Shown: positions 47,392-60,962, counted from the stretch's first letter. The stretch is DNA of 64,000 nt from Sipunculus nudus (GCA_026874595.1 CM049306.1:20639019-20703018); one strand, 5' to 3'. A program made the numbers and translations. The notes: generated by a model not told the origin, from the letters alone.

Positions 47392-47831
47392 CACACGTAA
47401 CCTATATATTACTCGACTAAACCTTCATGTTTATAGGTCTTAATTGTGAAACGTAAACGTAGTTATTAAATTGGTTATCTATTATGACTGTCAATTAAAT
47501 TTGTTTCTCGACAGTAAACATTAAATAATTAAGTGTCATATAATAACCGGTAACTCATTAATTATATGTGACTATAGTATTATATCTTCTTGCTTATTCA
47601 AGTATAAAATGTCGGAAAACTATATATATATAGGCCTTTTTATCAGCATTGCTAAAATCATATCTTGTATATCTTTTTTTTTATTTTAAATGTTCCCTAT
47701 ATATAGATAACTGTATAAAATTCTGTATAATTATGTTATAAATAGAAGGATAAACTATAAATTGATAACATGAACATACCTTATATATATAGCTCTTATA
47801 TCTTGTTTATATATAGATACCTCTTATAATA

Positions 47832-47833
<2 letters not shown>

Positions 47834-47876
<43 letters not shown>
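47834..47876. repeat. (AT)n microsatellite
   Basis: About 21 AT units. Confidence 0.97.
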
Positions 47877-47877
<1 letters not shown>

Positions 47878-48428
47878 GTAATGCTTTTTTTTTTACTGAG
47901 GTCATCTGTCCTGCAAGTGAACAGTCATTTTGAATCTATATATATATATAATAATATATATTATAGTCTCATTGGCTGTGTAGGTTATATTGTGTGGTAG
48001 AAATATTAGCCTCGGGAATATAATGGCAACCACAATATTTAATGATTCCCTTGATAACTGTAGATAAAATGCAAGGTGCATTAATTCTATTTGAATATGT
48101 CACAGAGGTATAGTCAACCATAGTTTTATCTTTTCTTGTAAACCGGATGCTATATATTCTTTTATTTGGAATCCATATTTGATGTTACTTTTCTTTCCGC
48201 ATATTCAGTCTGGAATTCCCAGGAACTATGGGATAAATAGAAACAGTATTTCCCCGCATTAAAAGGCAAATATGGTGCTTCGATCACCATTTACTATACA
48301 TGGGTAAACAGTGTATATATGTTTACCAAAACATGCACTTAAATCCTTGGTTTGTGTGTTTGTGTATATATCTATTGCTCTAAAAAAGTATAAACAGAGC
48401 ATGCCTCGGATATATACTTGGAATATTA

Positions 48429-48429
<1 letters not shown>
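47877..48429. other. Intergenic, nothing recognised
   Basis: AT-rich DNA with no supported ORF or repeat. Confidence 0.5.

Positions 48430-48488
<59 letters not shown>
48430..48488. repeat. (AT)n microsatellite
   Basis: About 29 AT units. Confidence 0.97.
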
Positions 48489-48492
<4 letters not shown>

Positions 48493-48771
48493 CCTGCAGG
48501 GCAGAGATTTCATGCAATTTGCTTAAACTTCGACACGTTTTATATTTCATTTTATATACTTCCTATCAACAAATCGTGCACTCTGGCCACTGATTACATC
48601 TATTTAAAGCTGCTCAGTACATGACATTTGGCTTCCGTTCATGTGAGAAAAAAAATCATGCTTATGTATATATACAGTAACATCACTAAACATGAAGGCA
48701 CGCCCATGTATCTGACCGTTATATGTAAAGTAGCATTAATTATTTCTCAAAAATGGATATATATAGTTATA

Positions 48772-48774
<3 letters not shown>

Positions 48775-48850
<76 letters not shown>

Positions 48851-48890
48851 TTATATATATAGATATATATTACTATATATATATGCACAC
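48775..48890. repeat. Interrupted (AT)n microsatellite
   Basis: AT repeat with 'gt', 'tt' and 'ag' interruptions over about 115 bp. It is followed by TG-rich (48945-48990) and GA/GACA-rich (48994-49065) simple sequence. Confidence 0.95.
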
Positions 48891-49375
48891 ATCTTATAAC
48901 ATGTTTAAGATGCGCTTCTGTATATGTATGTATATATATATATTTTTGTGTGTGAGTGGGTGTGTGTTTGTGTGATGGTGTGTGTGTGTATATAGAGAGA
49001 CAATGAGAGAGACAGACAGAGAGAGAGACAAGTAGACAGACAAACAGGCAGATAGATATACATAGACAGGGAAAATTATAGAAACATGCAGAAATCAACA
49101 AGCTTAGATGCATGTGTGCATGTGTCAGTCCTGACCAGTGACGTCATCAGATCTCTGGACAATCCAATCAATGCATTACAACCGTGGTTGTCCATGCATA
49201 AAACACCTTTTGAAAACGTCTTCCGTTTAAGAACATGTGATCAAATCCACCTGAACCAGGCAGGCATTGTTATAGGTGTCCATCTCAGGTCGGCGACCCG
49301 CTGGGAATGGCAGATTCTTGTCAAAAGACAAGACAATATATGATTAAATAAAATGCTGACCACGCAGGGTAATTA

Positions 49376-49560
49376 AGTCCGTCATTATTGTACATATGGC
49401 TTCAATTACAAAGCATGTGGCCGGTGGCCACTGCTCAGCCTTCAGATTATAAAGCTCAATAATTACAGGGATGCCATCCGTTTAATTGGGAGTCATTTAA
49501 TTCTTCTGATTAACTGAGAGTGAGTCACAGGTATAATTATGACCATTGGAGTTCAGACCA
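49376..49560. promoter_or_regulatory. Possible homeodomain-rich regulatory block
   Basis: Dense ATTA/TAAT-containing words ('cttcaattacaaag', 'ctcaataattacag', 'gtttaattgg', 'catttaattcttctgattaa') within 185 bp, next to a GC-richer 'catgtggccggtggccact'. This is suggestive of a developmental enhancer but could be base-composition chance. Confidence 0.18.
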
Positions 49561-49734
49561 CACACTCTTTCTTTTTGAACAATTACATGATCAATTTCAT
49601 GATTGAGAGGAAATGCGTCAAATTTTTTTTTTGGCAAATTGGATGCAGAATACAAAATAGTTAAATTCTTAAAATCGTGCATATATTCTCAATGATACTC
49701 GAGTATATATTCAGTAGTAATAAGGGTAGTGATA

Positions 49735-49748
49735 TAGGAGAAGTGGTT

Positions 49749-49788
<40 letters not shown>

Positions 49789-50120
49789 TAGCAGTAGTAT
49801 TAAAAGTAGTAGTAAAAGTAGTAGCAGTACTATAGTATAGTACCACTAGTAGTATAGTATAGGAGTAGTAGTAGTAGTAGTGGTAGTAGCAGTAGTATTA
49901 AAAGTAGTAGTAAAAGTAGTAGCAGTACTATAGTATAGTACCACTAGTAGTATAGTATAGGAGTAGTAGTAGTAGTAGTAGTGGTAGTAGTAGTATAATA
50001 GTAGTAGTGGTAGTGATAGGAGAAGAAGTAGTGTTAGTAGTTGTACTAGTAAAAGTAGTAGAAGTAATAGTAGTAGAAGTAGTAATTGTAGTAGTAGTAG
50101 TAATAGTAGTAGAAGTATAC
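49735..50120. repeat. (TAG)n-type array with a 98-bp tandem duplication
   Basis: Imperfect TAG/GTA repeat. A 98-bp segment containing 'actatagtatagtaccacta' is duplicated (49781 and 49879). Confidence 0.95.
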
Positions 50121-51394
50121 CAGGTTAGACCTTACCGCTAACATTTGATATGACATGGGTGCCTCTAATAATAATGATCAGCAGCCGAGAACGTGCACTG
50201 AATAATTAATAAGTTATTGTCTGGGCAAGTTTAGGCTGGCTGCTCCCCCAAGTATGTTGCACAAACATAATGTTTTGTTTTTATATGTGAAATTTCATAT
50301 AATGGAGAGAATGGACGAGGGGTCTTGCTCTAAACTTAGGCAAATCAAAAACAGGATATGAACAACCGATGACACATTTGAGACTGTATATATTCCGTTC
50401 CTCATGCATGGGGATGCCCAAATGAATTTCACGTACTTTGTAAATTGCCACGTTAGTCCAAAAATTAAGCTAATAACTTCGGCTGAAAGTAAAAAAGTTT
50501 AAAAAAAAAGACTTGGCCAACTGTCCAAATTAAGGGAATTAAATGGCCATCTTAGAAAAGCTATATTTTTAACCATATTTCAATCCAACTGCACGATGAA
50601 GCCAAAGTTCATTAATCACACGAAAATTATAGTATTTATATTTAATTGACTAATTTAGTGTTTATAGTGTTATCCGATATAAACCATTTAGTCCGTGATC
50701 CACATTGGTACTATACTTTATGACAAAGTTAAAGTTTGGAAGAATAATATAGAAAAATTTCAATGGAAGAAACTAGAAATAGATGTAGCATTATGACATA
50801 TTGTTACTCTGTCAAGAACTACAAGAACCTAACAATTATTTAATTTCTGCTTTTTTACCTTAAGACTTTTTTTTTCAAGAAAACCGTATCAGAATCAAGT
50901 AAAACGGTTATCTTATAAGGAGGGCAGATATTCAATATCATTTTTGATATTGTTTGAGAGGATTAATTAAACCACGTGGCCATGAAGTTTAGGGCCATTA
51001 AGGTCAGAGGTTGTATTAATTATCATATACTCATCACAGACACGTTCAGTCTGGTTTATTTACCTTTCCCCTTTATACTGACCGGAAATGAACAAACTGT
51101 GCCATTCTGAAACGGTTGATTTATTTATCATTTCTTTGTTAGTTCTACAATAGTCTCACTGGAGATTGAATGAAAATAAACTGCACACATACATGCATTA
51201 ATGCATGAACTGGAAGACTTAATTGACTGAAATAATTGACATTGCGAGTATAGATGTATATACCAACCCCTCTGTATAGGGCGTGCGTTGTGAAACATTA
51301 ATACGTATTATCACGAATGATGAAGGTCCATAATGATGTTGTTCTCTCTTTTTTCATGAAAATATTTGTAGTTTCAAATTAAATTATCTGTTGT
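50121..51394. other. Intergenic, nothing recognised
   Basis: AT-rich, no coding signal or repeat recognised. Confidence 0.55.
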
Positions 51395-51421
51395 TACTAC
51401 TACTACAACTACTACTACTAC

Positions 51422-51488
<67 letters not shown>

Positions 51489-51491
51489 TAT

Positions 51492-51560
<69 letters not shown>

Positions 51561-51592
51561 TTGTAGTGGGGTTGGTAGTGGTAGGAGAACAG

Positions 51593-51646
<54 letters not shown>

Positions 51647-51780
51647 TACTATCATCATCATCATCGTTATTGTTATTATTAATAGTGGTAGAAGCAATAG
51701 TAGAAGTGGTATTATAGTAGTAGTAGTATTAGTTGTACTAGTATAAGCAGTAGTAGTAGTAGTAGCAGTTGAAGTAGTAG
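51395..51780. repeat. Compound (TAA)n / (TTA)n / (TAG)n array
   Basis: Near-mirrored simple repeats: (TAA)n at about 51421-51558, a spacer with 'gtagtggggttggtagtggtag', (TTA)n at about 51597-51640, then (TCA)n and TAG-rich text. Confidence 0.95.
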
Positions 51781-52739
51781 ATAATATGTTAGCTTGGTTA
51801 GCACAGGAAATAAGCATTGCGGGTGCTCCAAATCTGCTAGTGACCAGTCCGCTGCCATATACGAAACCAAATACGGTTTTTAAAAGGGGGCCTTGTGAGT
51901 GGCGCCCCCTAACGGGATGCCAGTACAGTGTCCCTTGACTAGTTTGTCGCTGGTTGTTGCGTCCTGGTCGGGTTTCATTGAACCCGGCGTCCTGTTACCG
52001 GATTACAGCAGCCTGGCTGGTTTGATGCACGTGTTTTTAGTGTGAAACAAATAATAAATGTTATATATGCGTGCCAGAACACGACTGAGTTACAGAATAA
52101 ATGATCACGATCTATTAATCTGGCCTAGCACGGTGGCACCGTCCACAGTAAGCCAACCGTTAAGCAATGTCAAATAGGTCCATATGTATGTCATAATCTA
52201 GCAAAATATATGTTTCACATTTTTTTAGCACAATGGTGTGTACGGAAATGGGAAATATCAAAAGCCATGTTACCAGTTGTATTTCAAACATTAGAGGACG
52301 TACATTGATATAAAAAAATGTTAATTAAATGTAAATAGAACTATTGAAAACATCGTATTCATGTTTTGTATATCATATATGATATATATGGGTAAGGTCA
52401 CTGAGAATATACAGGACATACTGATATTCAAATGATATGGTAAATTAATCTCGATGTGACAGTAAACCACAGTTCAGAAACGAGGACCCGGGCTTTTTAA
52501 CCGCCGACCCCGTCCCCTGGTGAACCACAACACACGCTGTACTGTCACTGTTATACTGCATCCACACTCTGTATAAAGTCTAACGTCCACATGAAACTGT
52601 GGACACTGAACCGCATGTGTAAAGTACACAATATGAAATATAATTAGCTCACAAGAATTAGATAAGATAATGCATTGCCATATGTATCCTATCAGCAAAA
52701 TGCTTGTTTTTACAGAATGTATTTGAAACTCGGTTTTGT
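51781..52739. other. Intergenic, no gene supported
   Basis: A GC-richer section at 51880-52030 has no recognised content. A 123-codon minus-strand ORF beginning in the next microsatellite is not credible. Confidence 0.5.
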
Positions 52740-52970
52740 AAGTATATATGTATATATGTATATATGTATGTATATATGTATATATGTATGTAAGTTTATA
52801 TATATGTGTATGTATGTATGTATGTATATGTCTATATGTATGCATATTTGTCCATTTCTATAGGTATATATATATTGTGAATTTGTATATATGTATATAT
52901 GTATGGATATATATACATATATGTATAAATGTGAATGTGTCTATATGTTTACATGTGTATATGTAAACGT
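52740..52970. repeat. Degenerate (TATATATG)n/(TATG)n array
   Basis: Recurring 'tatatatg' and 'tatg' words over 230 bp; the cysteine/tyrosine-rich ORFs here are artefacts. Confidence 0.9.
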
Positions 52971-53439
52971 GTGCACAAATAGAAAAAATCTGTGTACTTG
53001 CGTGTACCAGAGATGAGACAATTATCGCATCTGTGAAAAATGGCCGCCAAAACAAATGACCAAAAATGCACAGTCAAAGACAGGACAAGCAGCGTGGGAT
53101 TATACGACGATTAACTGTGATATATATGTGTGGGCTTGATAGTGATTCTAACTAAATTTATTTTCCTCATAGCGCTCCGATGAAATGCACAAAAAAATGA
53201 TGTTACCTCGACTGTTTATGTGCTGGAGCCCTCATGTTGATTTTGTGGACAGAATCGATCTTAACGTGGGAGTATGTTATAAAAAGCATCACATGCATGG
53301 GCCCCTGATAAAACAACATCAATGTGTCCAGGATGTGGTTTGATTTGCCCGTCTGCTTTTCCCCGCCTCCACTTTAATCATTATGTTTTTGTTTATGAAC
53401 TAGATAAAAATGACCAAGAAAGGACCTAATTTATAAAAA
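52971..53439. other. Intergenic, nothing recognised
   Basis: No coding signal or recognised repeat. Confidence 0.5.
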
Positions 53440-53570
53440 CCTCCTCTTAGGGGGTTATGTCTTCACCAATGTTTGTTTCCTAGAAAATAAGCCAAACATA
53501 AACTACAATTTGGGGGCAGATCCGGGTAAAGAGGCGGTTCTTTAGAAGATTTGATTGACCTTGGCAGAGG
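53440..53570 (+). mobile_element. Dispersed short repeat, copy D (short)
   Basis: Starts 'cctcctcttagggggttatg' and ends 'gaccttggcagaggtgtac', matching both ends of the family with an internal deletion ('gggggcagatccgggtaaag' retained). Confidence 0.7.
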
Positions 53571-53605
53571 TGTACACCTTATACCTGAATACCATAGAGT
53601 ATGTA

Positions 53606-53706
53606 TGGTGGAACCTGTCAAAGAGATCACCTGTCTAATAAGACCACCTGAGAATTAAGACCACTTTTTGCAGGTCCTTCCGGTGGGTTTATTACACGTT
53701 TCACTG
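53606..53706. mobile_element. Pogo-like MITE, short copy (101 bp)
   Basis: Left end 'tggtggaacctgtc' and right end 'acacgtttcactg' are imperfect inverted repeats, flanked by TA at 53604-53605 and 53707-53708. The internal words 'aataagaccacctg' and 'aagaccacttttt' are shared with the copy at 60756. Confidence 0.65.
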
Positions 53707-53708
53707 TA

Positions 53709-54432
53709 CACTGAACATATGACCTGACGGTTGTTATTCGCAATACCCCCTGCATTGGTAAGGAAAGATTTGTTACAGGAAGAAGTGAATTGCATGGTAC
53801 ACTGAACGTGGACGATCGGAAAATTGGAAGATGTTAAATTCTCGTAGCTGCATGTATGACTGGGTATATTTCCTCCCTGTAGTGAGATATGAAAAAGTAA
53901 ACGAACCACCTGGCTAGTGAATCAGAAAGAAAAATGTGGATATTAGGATGTGAGTGCATGGAGAAAATAATAGAGCCATGCCGCTGTATAGTCAAATATT
54001 TAATATGTCCTATCGTTGATCCCCTAACATTTTCAAAATGTCTTGAACTTTCCTTTTACTTACATGACCTATAAGGGAAAATATTTACTCTTTTAGGAAA
54101 GCAAATATAAAATTATTTTCACTTTTAAATAGTAAGTGAGCATATTGTAAAAATAGAGTGGTTGCAGCTTGTCCAAGTTGGTTATTATTACATAGAACCG
54201 TTTATTAATGGTATATAACTATACCTTTATTAGCATTAAATGTGTCATGAATGACAGAGAATATATTTCTGCTGTATATTACCCGTATGACATTTACATA
54301 TATACAACAAATTAGCAAGCCGTCTGCCAGAGCAGGACCTTTGCTAATTGGATCAAAATTAGTAATATTTAACAACAGCAAGACCAACGCTTTAAATAAA
54401 CGGCGAGGGGCTATACCGCCAGGTAAGGCTGC
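53709..54432. other. Intergenic, nothing recognised
   Basis: No domain-bearing ORF or clear repeat. Confidence 0.5.
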
Positions 54433-54448
54433 GGGGGGGGGGGGGGGG
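54433..54448. repeat. Poly-G tract (16 bp)
   Basis: Uninterrupted G run. A G10 run follows at 54852-54861. Confidence 0.95.
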
Positions 54449-55097
54449 TCGAAATCCTTAAGGGAAAACACTTTTTAATGCATAACCACATAATTAGCAT
54501 AAACATATAGGAATTATCCGAGGAATGTTGCTGGGAGACGGCCCTTGTTTTCATAGCAACATTCCAGATGTGGGAGCCATGGGTTTGTTGAGTCTGTTAC
54601 AAAATTACAGCCCTGACGCGGAACCTCCTTCAGCTGGCATCTGGCATTCCATCCCGTCCTATACAAACCGCCACAGGCTGTGTGGTATGTGTTCCAAGAA
54701 AATAGCCCCAAGTCTTACAGTTTCTTAAAATACTGCAGAGTGTGAGTCATATACCCCCTCATCCAGGAAATTTTGGCAGAGAGAGAGAGAGAGAATGCCA
54801 GGGCGGATAGAGGAGTTAATAATAACGGAGGAGTTGGTGTGGGTGGGGGTTGGGGGGGGGGATGCTCATATGGTGATCTTATTCAACAGATCTGAATGAC
54901 TAGTCACCTTTGTATACACAGCGAAGCTTAACCTAACCTTTAATTTAATTGGAGTGATCCCACTTGCAAATGTATAGGGTAGGAAACCATGCTGGCCGCA
55001 AAAATCCGGCGCTCTTTGTGTTAACCGTGTATTGTTCCATAAAAAAGTGCTGGGCCTGGGATGGGGGCAGTCTGCCCAATTGGGTCAGTTTATATAA

Positions 55098-55116
55098 GGG
55101 GGGGGGGGGGGGGGGG
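55098..55116. repeat. Poly-G tract (19 bp)
   Basis: Uninterrupted G run, 160 bp before a poly-C of similar length, so the two could pair. Confidence 0.95.
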
Positions 55117-55275
55117 TGACTCGCAGGTTTTGATAAAAAACAAGGTATATGTTATTATAAGCCATTTTAGATTAAAATATTTCATAGTTAACTCAGAACC
55201 AGAACTGGAGCCAGTCTTTTATTCTTATAAATTATATATATTATCCTTTCAATCTCATGGGGTATGATTACTGGA

Positions 55276-55293
55276 CCCCCCCCCCCCCCCCCC
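55276..55293. repeat. Poly-C tract (18 bp)
   Basis: Uninterrupted C run, followed by GT and G-rich text to about 55331. Confidence 0.95.
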
Positions 55294-55559
55294 TTTGCTA
55301 AAAAGTGTGTGTGTGGGGGAGGGAGGGGGGTATATATATCCGTATTGATGCCCATGATTGTGCCCTGTGTGCATAAGTTTAGCGCTACTACACGCGGTCC
55401 CTTTATTTTACCTGGCACAGGAAAGGTTAGCCACAATGCGGCGCCGTGTGGGGCAAGAGCCCTGGACTAAAAACTTCATGCTTTGAAAAGACTGATCGCC
55501 GCTCACAGGATAAGCCATAAATATGCCTGGCATGTTTATATTTCTTTTACTTGCGCCTT

Positions 55560-55790
55560 TTCTTATGGCGCTACAGCTACACACAAAGGCTGTTGTAGGC
55601 TAACGCTCGGATCTTGTCACGCAGGCAACCAGGCGTATGTTATCATGAATTGTTTTCAAACACTCTACAAGGAAAGGTTTCAGCCAATCAGCGCCGTGCC
55701 CACGCGGCTGTGTTTACAAACATTGCAACCGATCTACTTCCTGGTGCGTTTTGGCGCGTTTACAATCCTAGTAACCTAGATTCACGGGAA
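55560..55790. promoter_or_regulatory. Possible promoter/enhancer block (CCAAT, FOX, ETS, E2F-like words)
   Basis: GC-richer DNA with CCAAT at 55684-55688, TGTTTAC (FOX-type) at 55711-55717, an acttcctgg ETS-type word near 55736 and TTGGCGCG (E2F-type) at 55751-55758. Closely packed promoter-type words are suggestive, but no transcript or ORF follows on either strand. Confidence 0.22.
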
Positions 55791-56517
55791 ATCGGAGGGT
55801 TTCTCGCTTATATTGATTAAACCTGACACCGGGATATTTATATATATTATAAAATAAATACCAATTTAGCATATAAATAGAAAAAGTTAATTTCATTATA
55901 AACAAATCCCCATGTTGCTGTAATCGTGTTCATGATATAAATGTATCATTATTTATACAGTCTCTTTGAGATGTTACTGTCGTAACCATGGTTAACAAGA
56001 AACCCTATCAGTCTGTTTTCCCAAAAACCAACCGGGGTAATTACTTGCTTTTCCGTGATGATATTGCTTATCAGTTCCTATTTCCTTTTTTTTTAGGAGA
56101 AAAGTAAGTAAGAGAAGTGTATGAAACGAGGCAGAAATGTTTCATTTATGTTCTTATGTATACATTATACAGTCTGATTATAAAAATACTACCAATGTTT
56201 TGCATTGTATTACTGCCGTCAATCTAAACATTACCTTGTGAAGAGAGATCTAGCTGACTGGGTCATGTGTCCAACATTGTGAGCAACACATACACACACA
56301 GCTCTTCCCGATCACATTACACTGCTTCTATCACCTGCATTACATTCAACTGCTTGTCAATCTGAGCGTTAATGTGAGAAGGGAGATCCTGTAGAGTAGG
56401 AAAAATCATGTCTGTATAGTTAGCCATCAATATGCTATCAACTATCAATACACACTCCAAATGCATGTTAAATAGGATGTACTTTTATGCATCGCTAATA
56501 ACAACAGGGGCAATAAT
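55791..56517. other. Intergenic, nothing recognised
   Basis: No gene or clear repeat. Confidence 0.5.
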
Positions 56518-56717
56518 AGCCGACAAGGAGGTAATGTTTCGACCAGTGTCTGTTTGTTTGTTAGTTCGCTCGTTAGAAATTTTGCATTATCAAGCCAAAA
56601 CGACTGGAACGTTTTCTAAGAAATTCACTGGACGGGTGGACGGATGGACCCATTTACAGTATTGTGCTGATCTGGATAAATAGACAAAACAAGGAAGATT
56701 ATGTTGCCTTGGCGAGG
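56518..56717 (+). mobile_element. Dispersed short repeat, copy E (near full length, 200 bp)
   Basis: Begins 'agccgacaaggaggtaatg', has 'gtctgtttgtttgttagttc' and ends 'gttgccttggcgagggtgtac'. With the left end of copy C (CCTCGCCAAGG) and this right end (CCTTGGCGAGG), the family has 11-bp perfectly complementary termini. Confidence 0.75.
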
Positions 56718-57469
56718 GTGTACGCTCAACTGTATGGCACTCTAGTGTTAACTATAGTATGGTGTTTCAAGTTCGCATTAAGACCTTGGCCTGGTCTTTC
56801 TTCTATGTATGGGTTCATAGTGCATTTTCATGGGCTGGTTAATGCATGTATATAGAACGCATTAGTGACACAGTAACAATACTTTTTTTCACACACACAC
56901 ACACAGACATCAATTAAGTCATCATCATAAATCAGTATGTCTAAATGCGGAGCCATATGTTTGCTTGTTCAGTGTATGGGTTTTATTCACGTATACAGTA
57001 CTCATTATAACAGTCTGTCTGGAATAGTATACAACTATGGCAGATTGATTAATAGTCTAAAGTGCAGGGATATCGAATATATACTACTAAAAACTGTTAA
57101 TGTCTCTAAACCAGACGATAGATAAAGTGGCAGTTAATTAATCAGGAACAATCTAGTAATGTTATTATAATTACATTTTTTCATTGCATGGATTGTACAT
57201 GAGTGAAAGGCCTGCCTGGGATTCGCAGTGCACATGCGCCTACAGAAGTGATTTTTTTTCAATGTCTATACCTGGAATACCTGTTCATACCAGAACAGGT
57301 GTGAATCTACAGGTGACTGTGTTTATTTATATCTCATTCCGGAGTCGCCAAGTGGATCGGCATGCAAAATAAAAGTGTAATGTCTTTTATATAGTCATGA
57401 TCCCTTGAGCAGCGCCCGGAATGTAAAGTTACTTAAAAAGGGAGCTCACACATCGCCGGCGACGTCCCC
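56718..57469. other. Intergenic, nothing recognised
   Basis: Short (CA)n at 56891-56906; otherwise featureless. Confidence 0.5.
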
Positions 57470-57930
57470 GATGTGATATCGGCTTAACATTTGGGTAACA
57501 CTGAGACACATTGGTTTAACATCGTGGTAGTATTTAGAGGCGAGAAAATATAAGAGAGAAACACCGTGATATTTTGTTAACATGAATAAATATGCATAGA
57601 TTCGGGGTGACACCGGGACATATCGTAATATATCGGAAACACCGGGTGTTATCGGGACACATAGGGGTGATATCGAGAAACATCGGGTGACATCGGGATG
57701 TCATCAAGATATTTATGTGACATCGGAACACCATCATAACAACACATTGGAAGACATCGGGACACATCGGGATAACATCGATTGATATCGGGAGACATTG
57801 GAGTGACATCGAGACACATCCGGGTAACATCGGGATGTCGGGAGACATCAGGGTGACATAATGATACGTTAATTGGGATGACAGGGTGTGACTTTATTTA
57901 GGTGACAGGGGCGGCAAATCGGGGTGACAC
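57470..57930 (+). repeat. Degenerate 'acatcggg(g)tg' minisatellite
   Basis: Recurring words 'gacatcggg', 'gtgacatcg', 'acacatcggg' and 'gatatcggg' at about 14-30-bp intervals over 460 bp, strongly diverged. Confidence 0.85.
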
Positions 57931-58830
57931 TAGCGAGGTGTGAGCATGCAAGCCTTTAGAAACGCACTGTTTGTTGTGATACCTTACACCATATAACCCC
58001 TAGGAGGTTCAAACACCATGTATGTGTGTTACTAAGCCCATAACGTGCTCATTAATCTGCAAGCATTTCATCACGGTTTGGACTTGGTAATGAATACATG
58101 TGTATAAACATGCACGGCAGGGGTTCCGTGAGCTTGTCGTGATTTTATGATTCTATGCAGACCCGTCCCTGCCTGACCCGGACTTGTGAATGACTCGGCA
58201 AGTTACTTGCCAAGTCGCGTTCACGAGACTGTTCATCATGAAAAACCATGTAACAATGCACCAACTGGCCCGGTATGAATAATCAACAGCTAACAAACTA
58301 GTTTATGAAGTAAACTCTTTTTCATTTTATAAGCTCAAAGGTCCGTACGTTGCGCAATGGTATTTTCCACCACCGCACTGTATATTAAACTTGAATCCAG
58401 AGGTCATTATACCTAAAAAGTAAACCTTCCACGATTTTAACATGTTTCATATATTCAGCCATCATTTATATAAAGGCCAGTGACCCAATACTGATCGTAT
58501 ATCTATATATAACTTTATTATTATTTCTATATATTTATTATAATAATGTATATATTAAATCTAGATACCTCAAACGCCAGAGAATAACCGAAAGAGTTAG
58601 ATTTCTTTTATCAGACAGAAAAAGGTGTTTTTTGGAAAGCGATACAGGAAGCAAACTATAAATAAACGTGATACATGAAACCGATCAGATTGTAATTAAA
58701 GCCACTCACTCTGTCTATATGTAAACAGTGTTAGCTTCCTCGTGAAATTCTGAGAAACCCATTATCCCAAGAATACTAATGGTTACGCGGTAACGTAAAA
58801 GAGGAAACTTATCTCGTAAAAATAAATAAC

Positions 58831-58831
<1 letters not shown>
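57931..58831. other. Intergenic with one strong hairpin
   Basis: At 58186-58224 GTGAA, GACTCGGCAAG, TTA, CTTGCCAAGTC and TTCAC form an imperfect palindrome with one mismatch in the 11-bp inner stem. No gene recognised. Confidence 0.5.
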
Positions 58832-58874
<43 letters not shown>

Positions 58875-58886
58875 ATGTATGTATGT
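58832..58886. repeat. (AT)n(GT)n(ATGT)n microsatellite
   Basis: Three adjoining simple repeats. Confidence 0.96.
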
Positions 58887-59666
<780 letters not shown>

Positions 59667-60755
59667 GACAGGGAGAGAAGCGAGAAAAAGAGCTATTATA
59701 ACTGTTCTCATTATTAAGGTTAAGATATACCAGTTAATCAATTAAATCCTATTATTTATAAGCGTATAAAAAATATTTTTTCTTAGTGTCACGACATCTG
59801 GATACGTCACATGCTTATAGCTGTCAGGTCATGTGAAGACATGAGTAAACAGTTTTGAGTGTGAAATATCCATTACATACTGACGTCACAAACAATGACT
59901 GCTAACATGAATAAATGTCACTGACGGATGGGAAGTGTGAATATTGAATTAGTTTGCACCTTTACGGATGACTGCTTGCACGACGCGTTTCACTGGACGA
60001 CACGTTATATATTCAATTATACGTCAAAGACAGGTCTGTAATCATGCATGTACACATTGCATGTGTATACGCACTTCTGTACTTAGAGGAATATTCGTGA
60101 CTGGACGTACTGACCTCAACGTAATTTGTCAATGATATAAGTCATATATAAATCCCAGTAAGACCATTTTTTCTTTTCGTGTACGAACCCTCTTACCTTT
60201 ATAAATTTCCTAAAATCACGAAAAGGAAAACGAAATAAAAATATTTTACTCTCCTGATACGAATAACTTACAAGCTGATTCCGTGCTACGCTTCGTCAAG
60301 AAATATATATTTAATTATATGCATATATGCAGGGTACAAGTCTAGGGACCTGAGGCTATATATGCTTTGGACATATGACATATATCTTTATACTAATGCA
60401 TATGTATGCTGGACACAGACTTAAGTTTTAAATGTCTGCCATTTATGTGTGTTCATGATTTTGATGCATGATTTCGATGCATGGCGTTTAAACATATAAC
60501 TAAGTTTGTTTAAATTTACATTAGCTATTTTTCTCTCCATATATAACCATCATTTCCTCCACAAAATTTTCGTAAACCTGAAACATAAAATAAAAATCTG
60601 ACCCAAGTCAGCTTAGAATACTTCTTTACAAATTTCAAACCGTAGTGTATATGTAAATATGATTATGTGCAAATCTTCCAGCTCTCGATATGTCGCTTAA
60701 GCTAGGAAATTCCATTTATGAGACGTTTTAACAGCTCATCCGGAATGTATATATA
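59667..60755. other. Intergenic, nothing recognised
   Basis: AT-rich DNA without coding signal. Confidence 0.5.
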
Positions 60756-60962
60756 CAGTGGAAGCCTGTCTGAAAGATCATGCGCCTGTCTGACAATACC
60801 CCCTGTTTATTAATTAAGACCACTCTGGAGATAACTCAAAACATTCATATTGGTTATACCTGACACATCTAATAACAGCACCTCTGCATGAATCAAGAGC
60901 ATTTTTGGTCAGTCCCATGCAGGCATCCACGGGTGGTCTTATTTCATCAGTAGGTTTCACTG
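60756..60962. mobile_element. Pogo-like MITE (207 bp) with TA target duplication
   Basis: Left end CAGTGGAAGCCTGTC and right end GTAGGTTTCACTG are imperfect inverted repeats, flanked by TA at 60754-60755 and 60963-60964. The internal 'aagaccactctgg' and 'gggtggtctta' words are complementary. CAGTGGAACCT-type termini with TA duplications are usual for pogo/Tigger-like elements. Confidence 0.75.
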
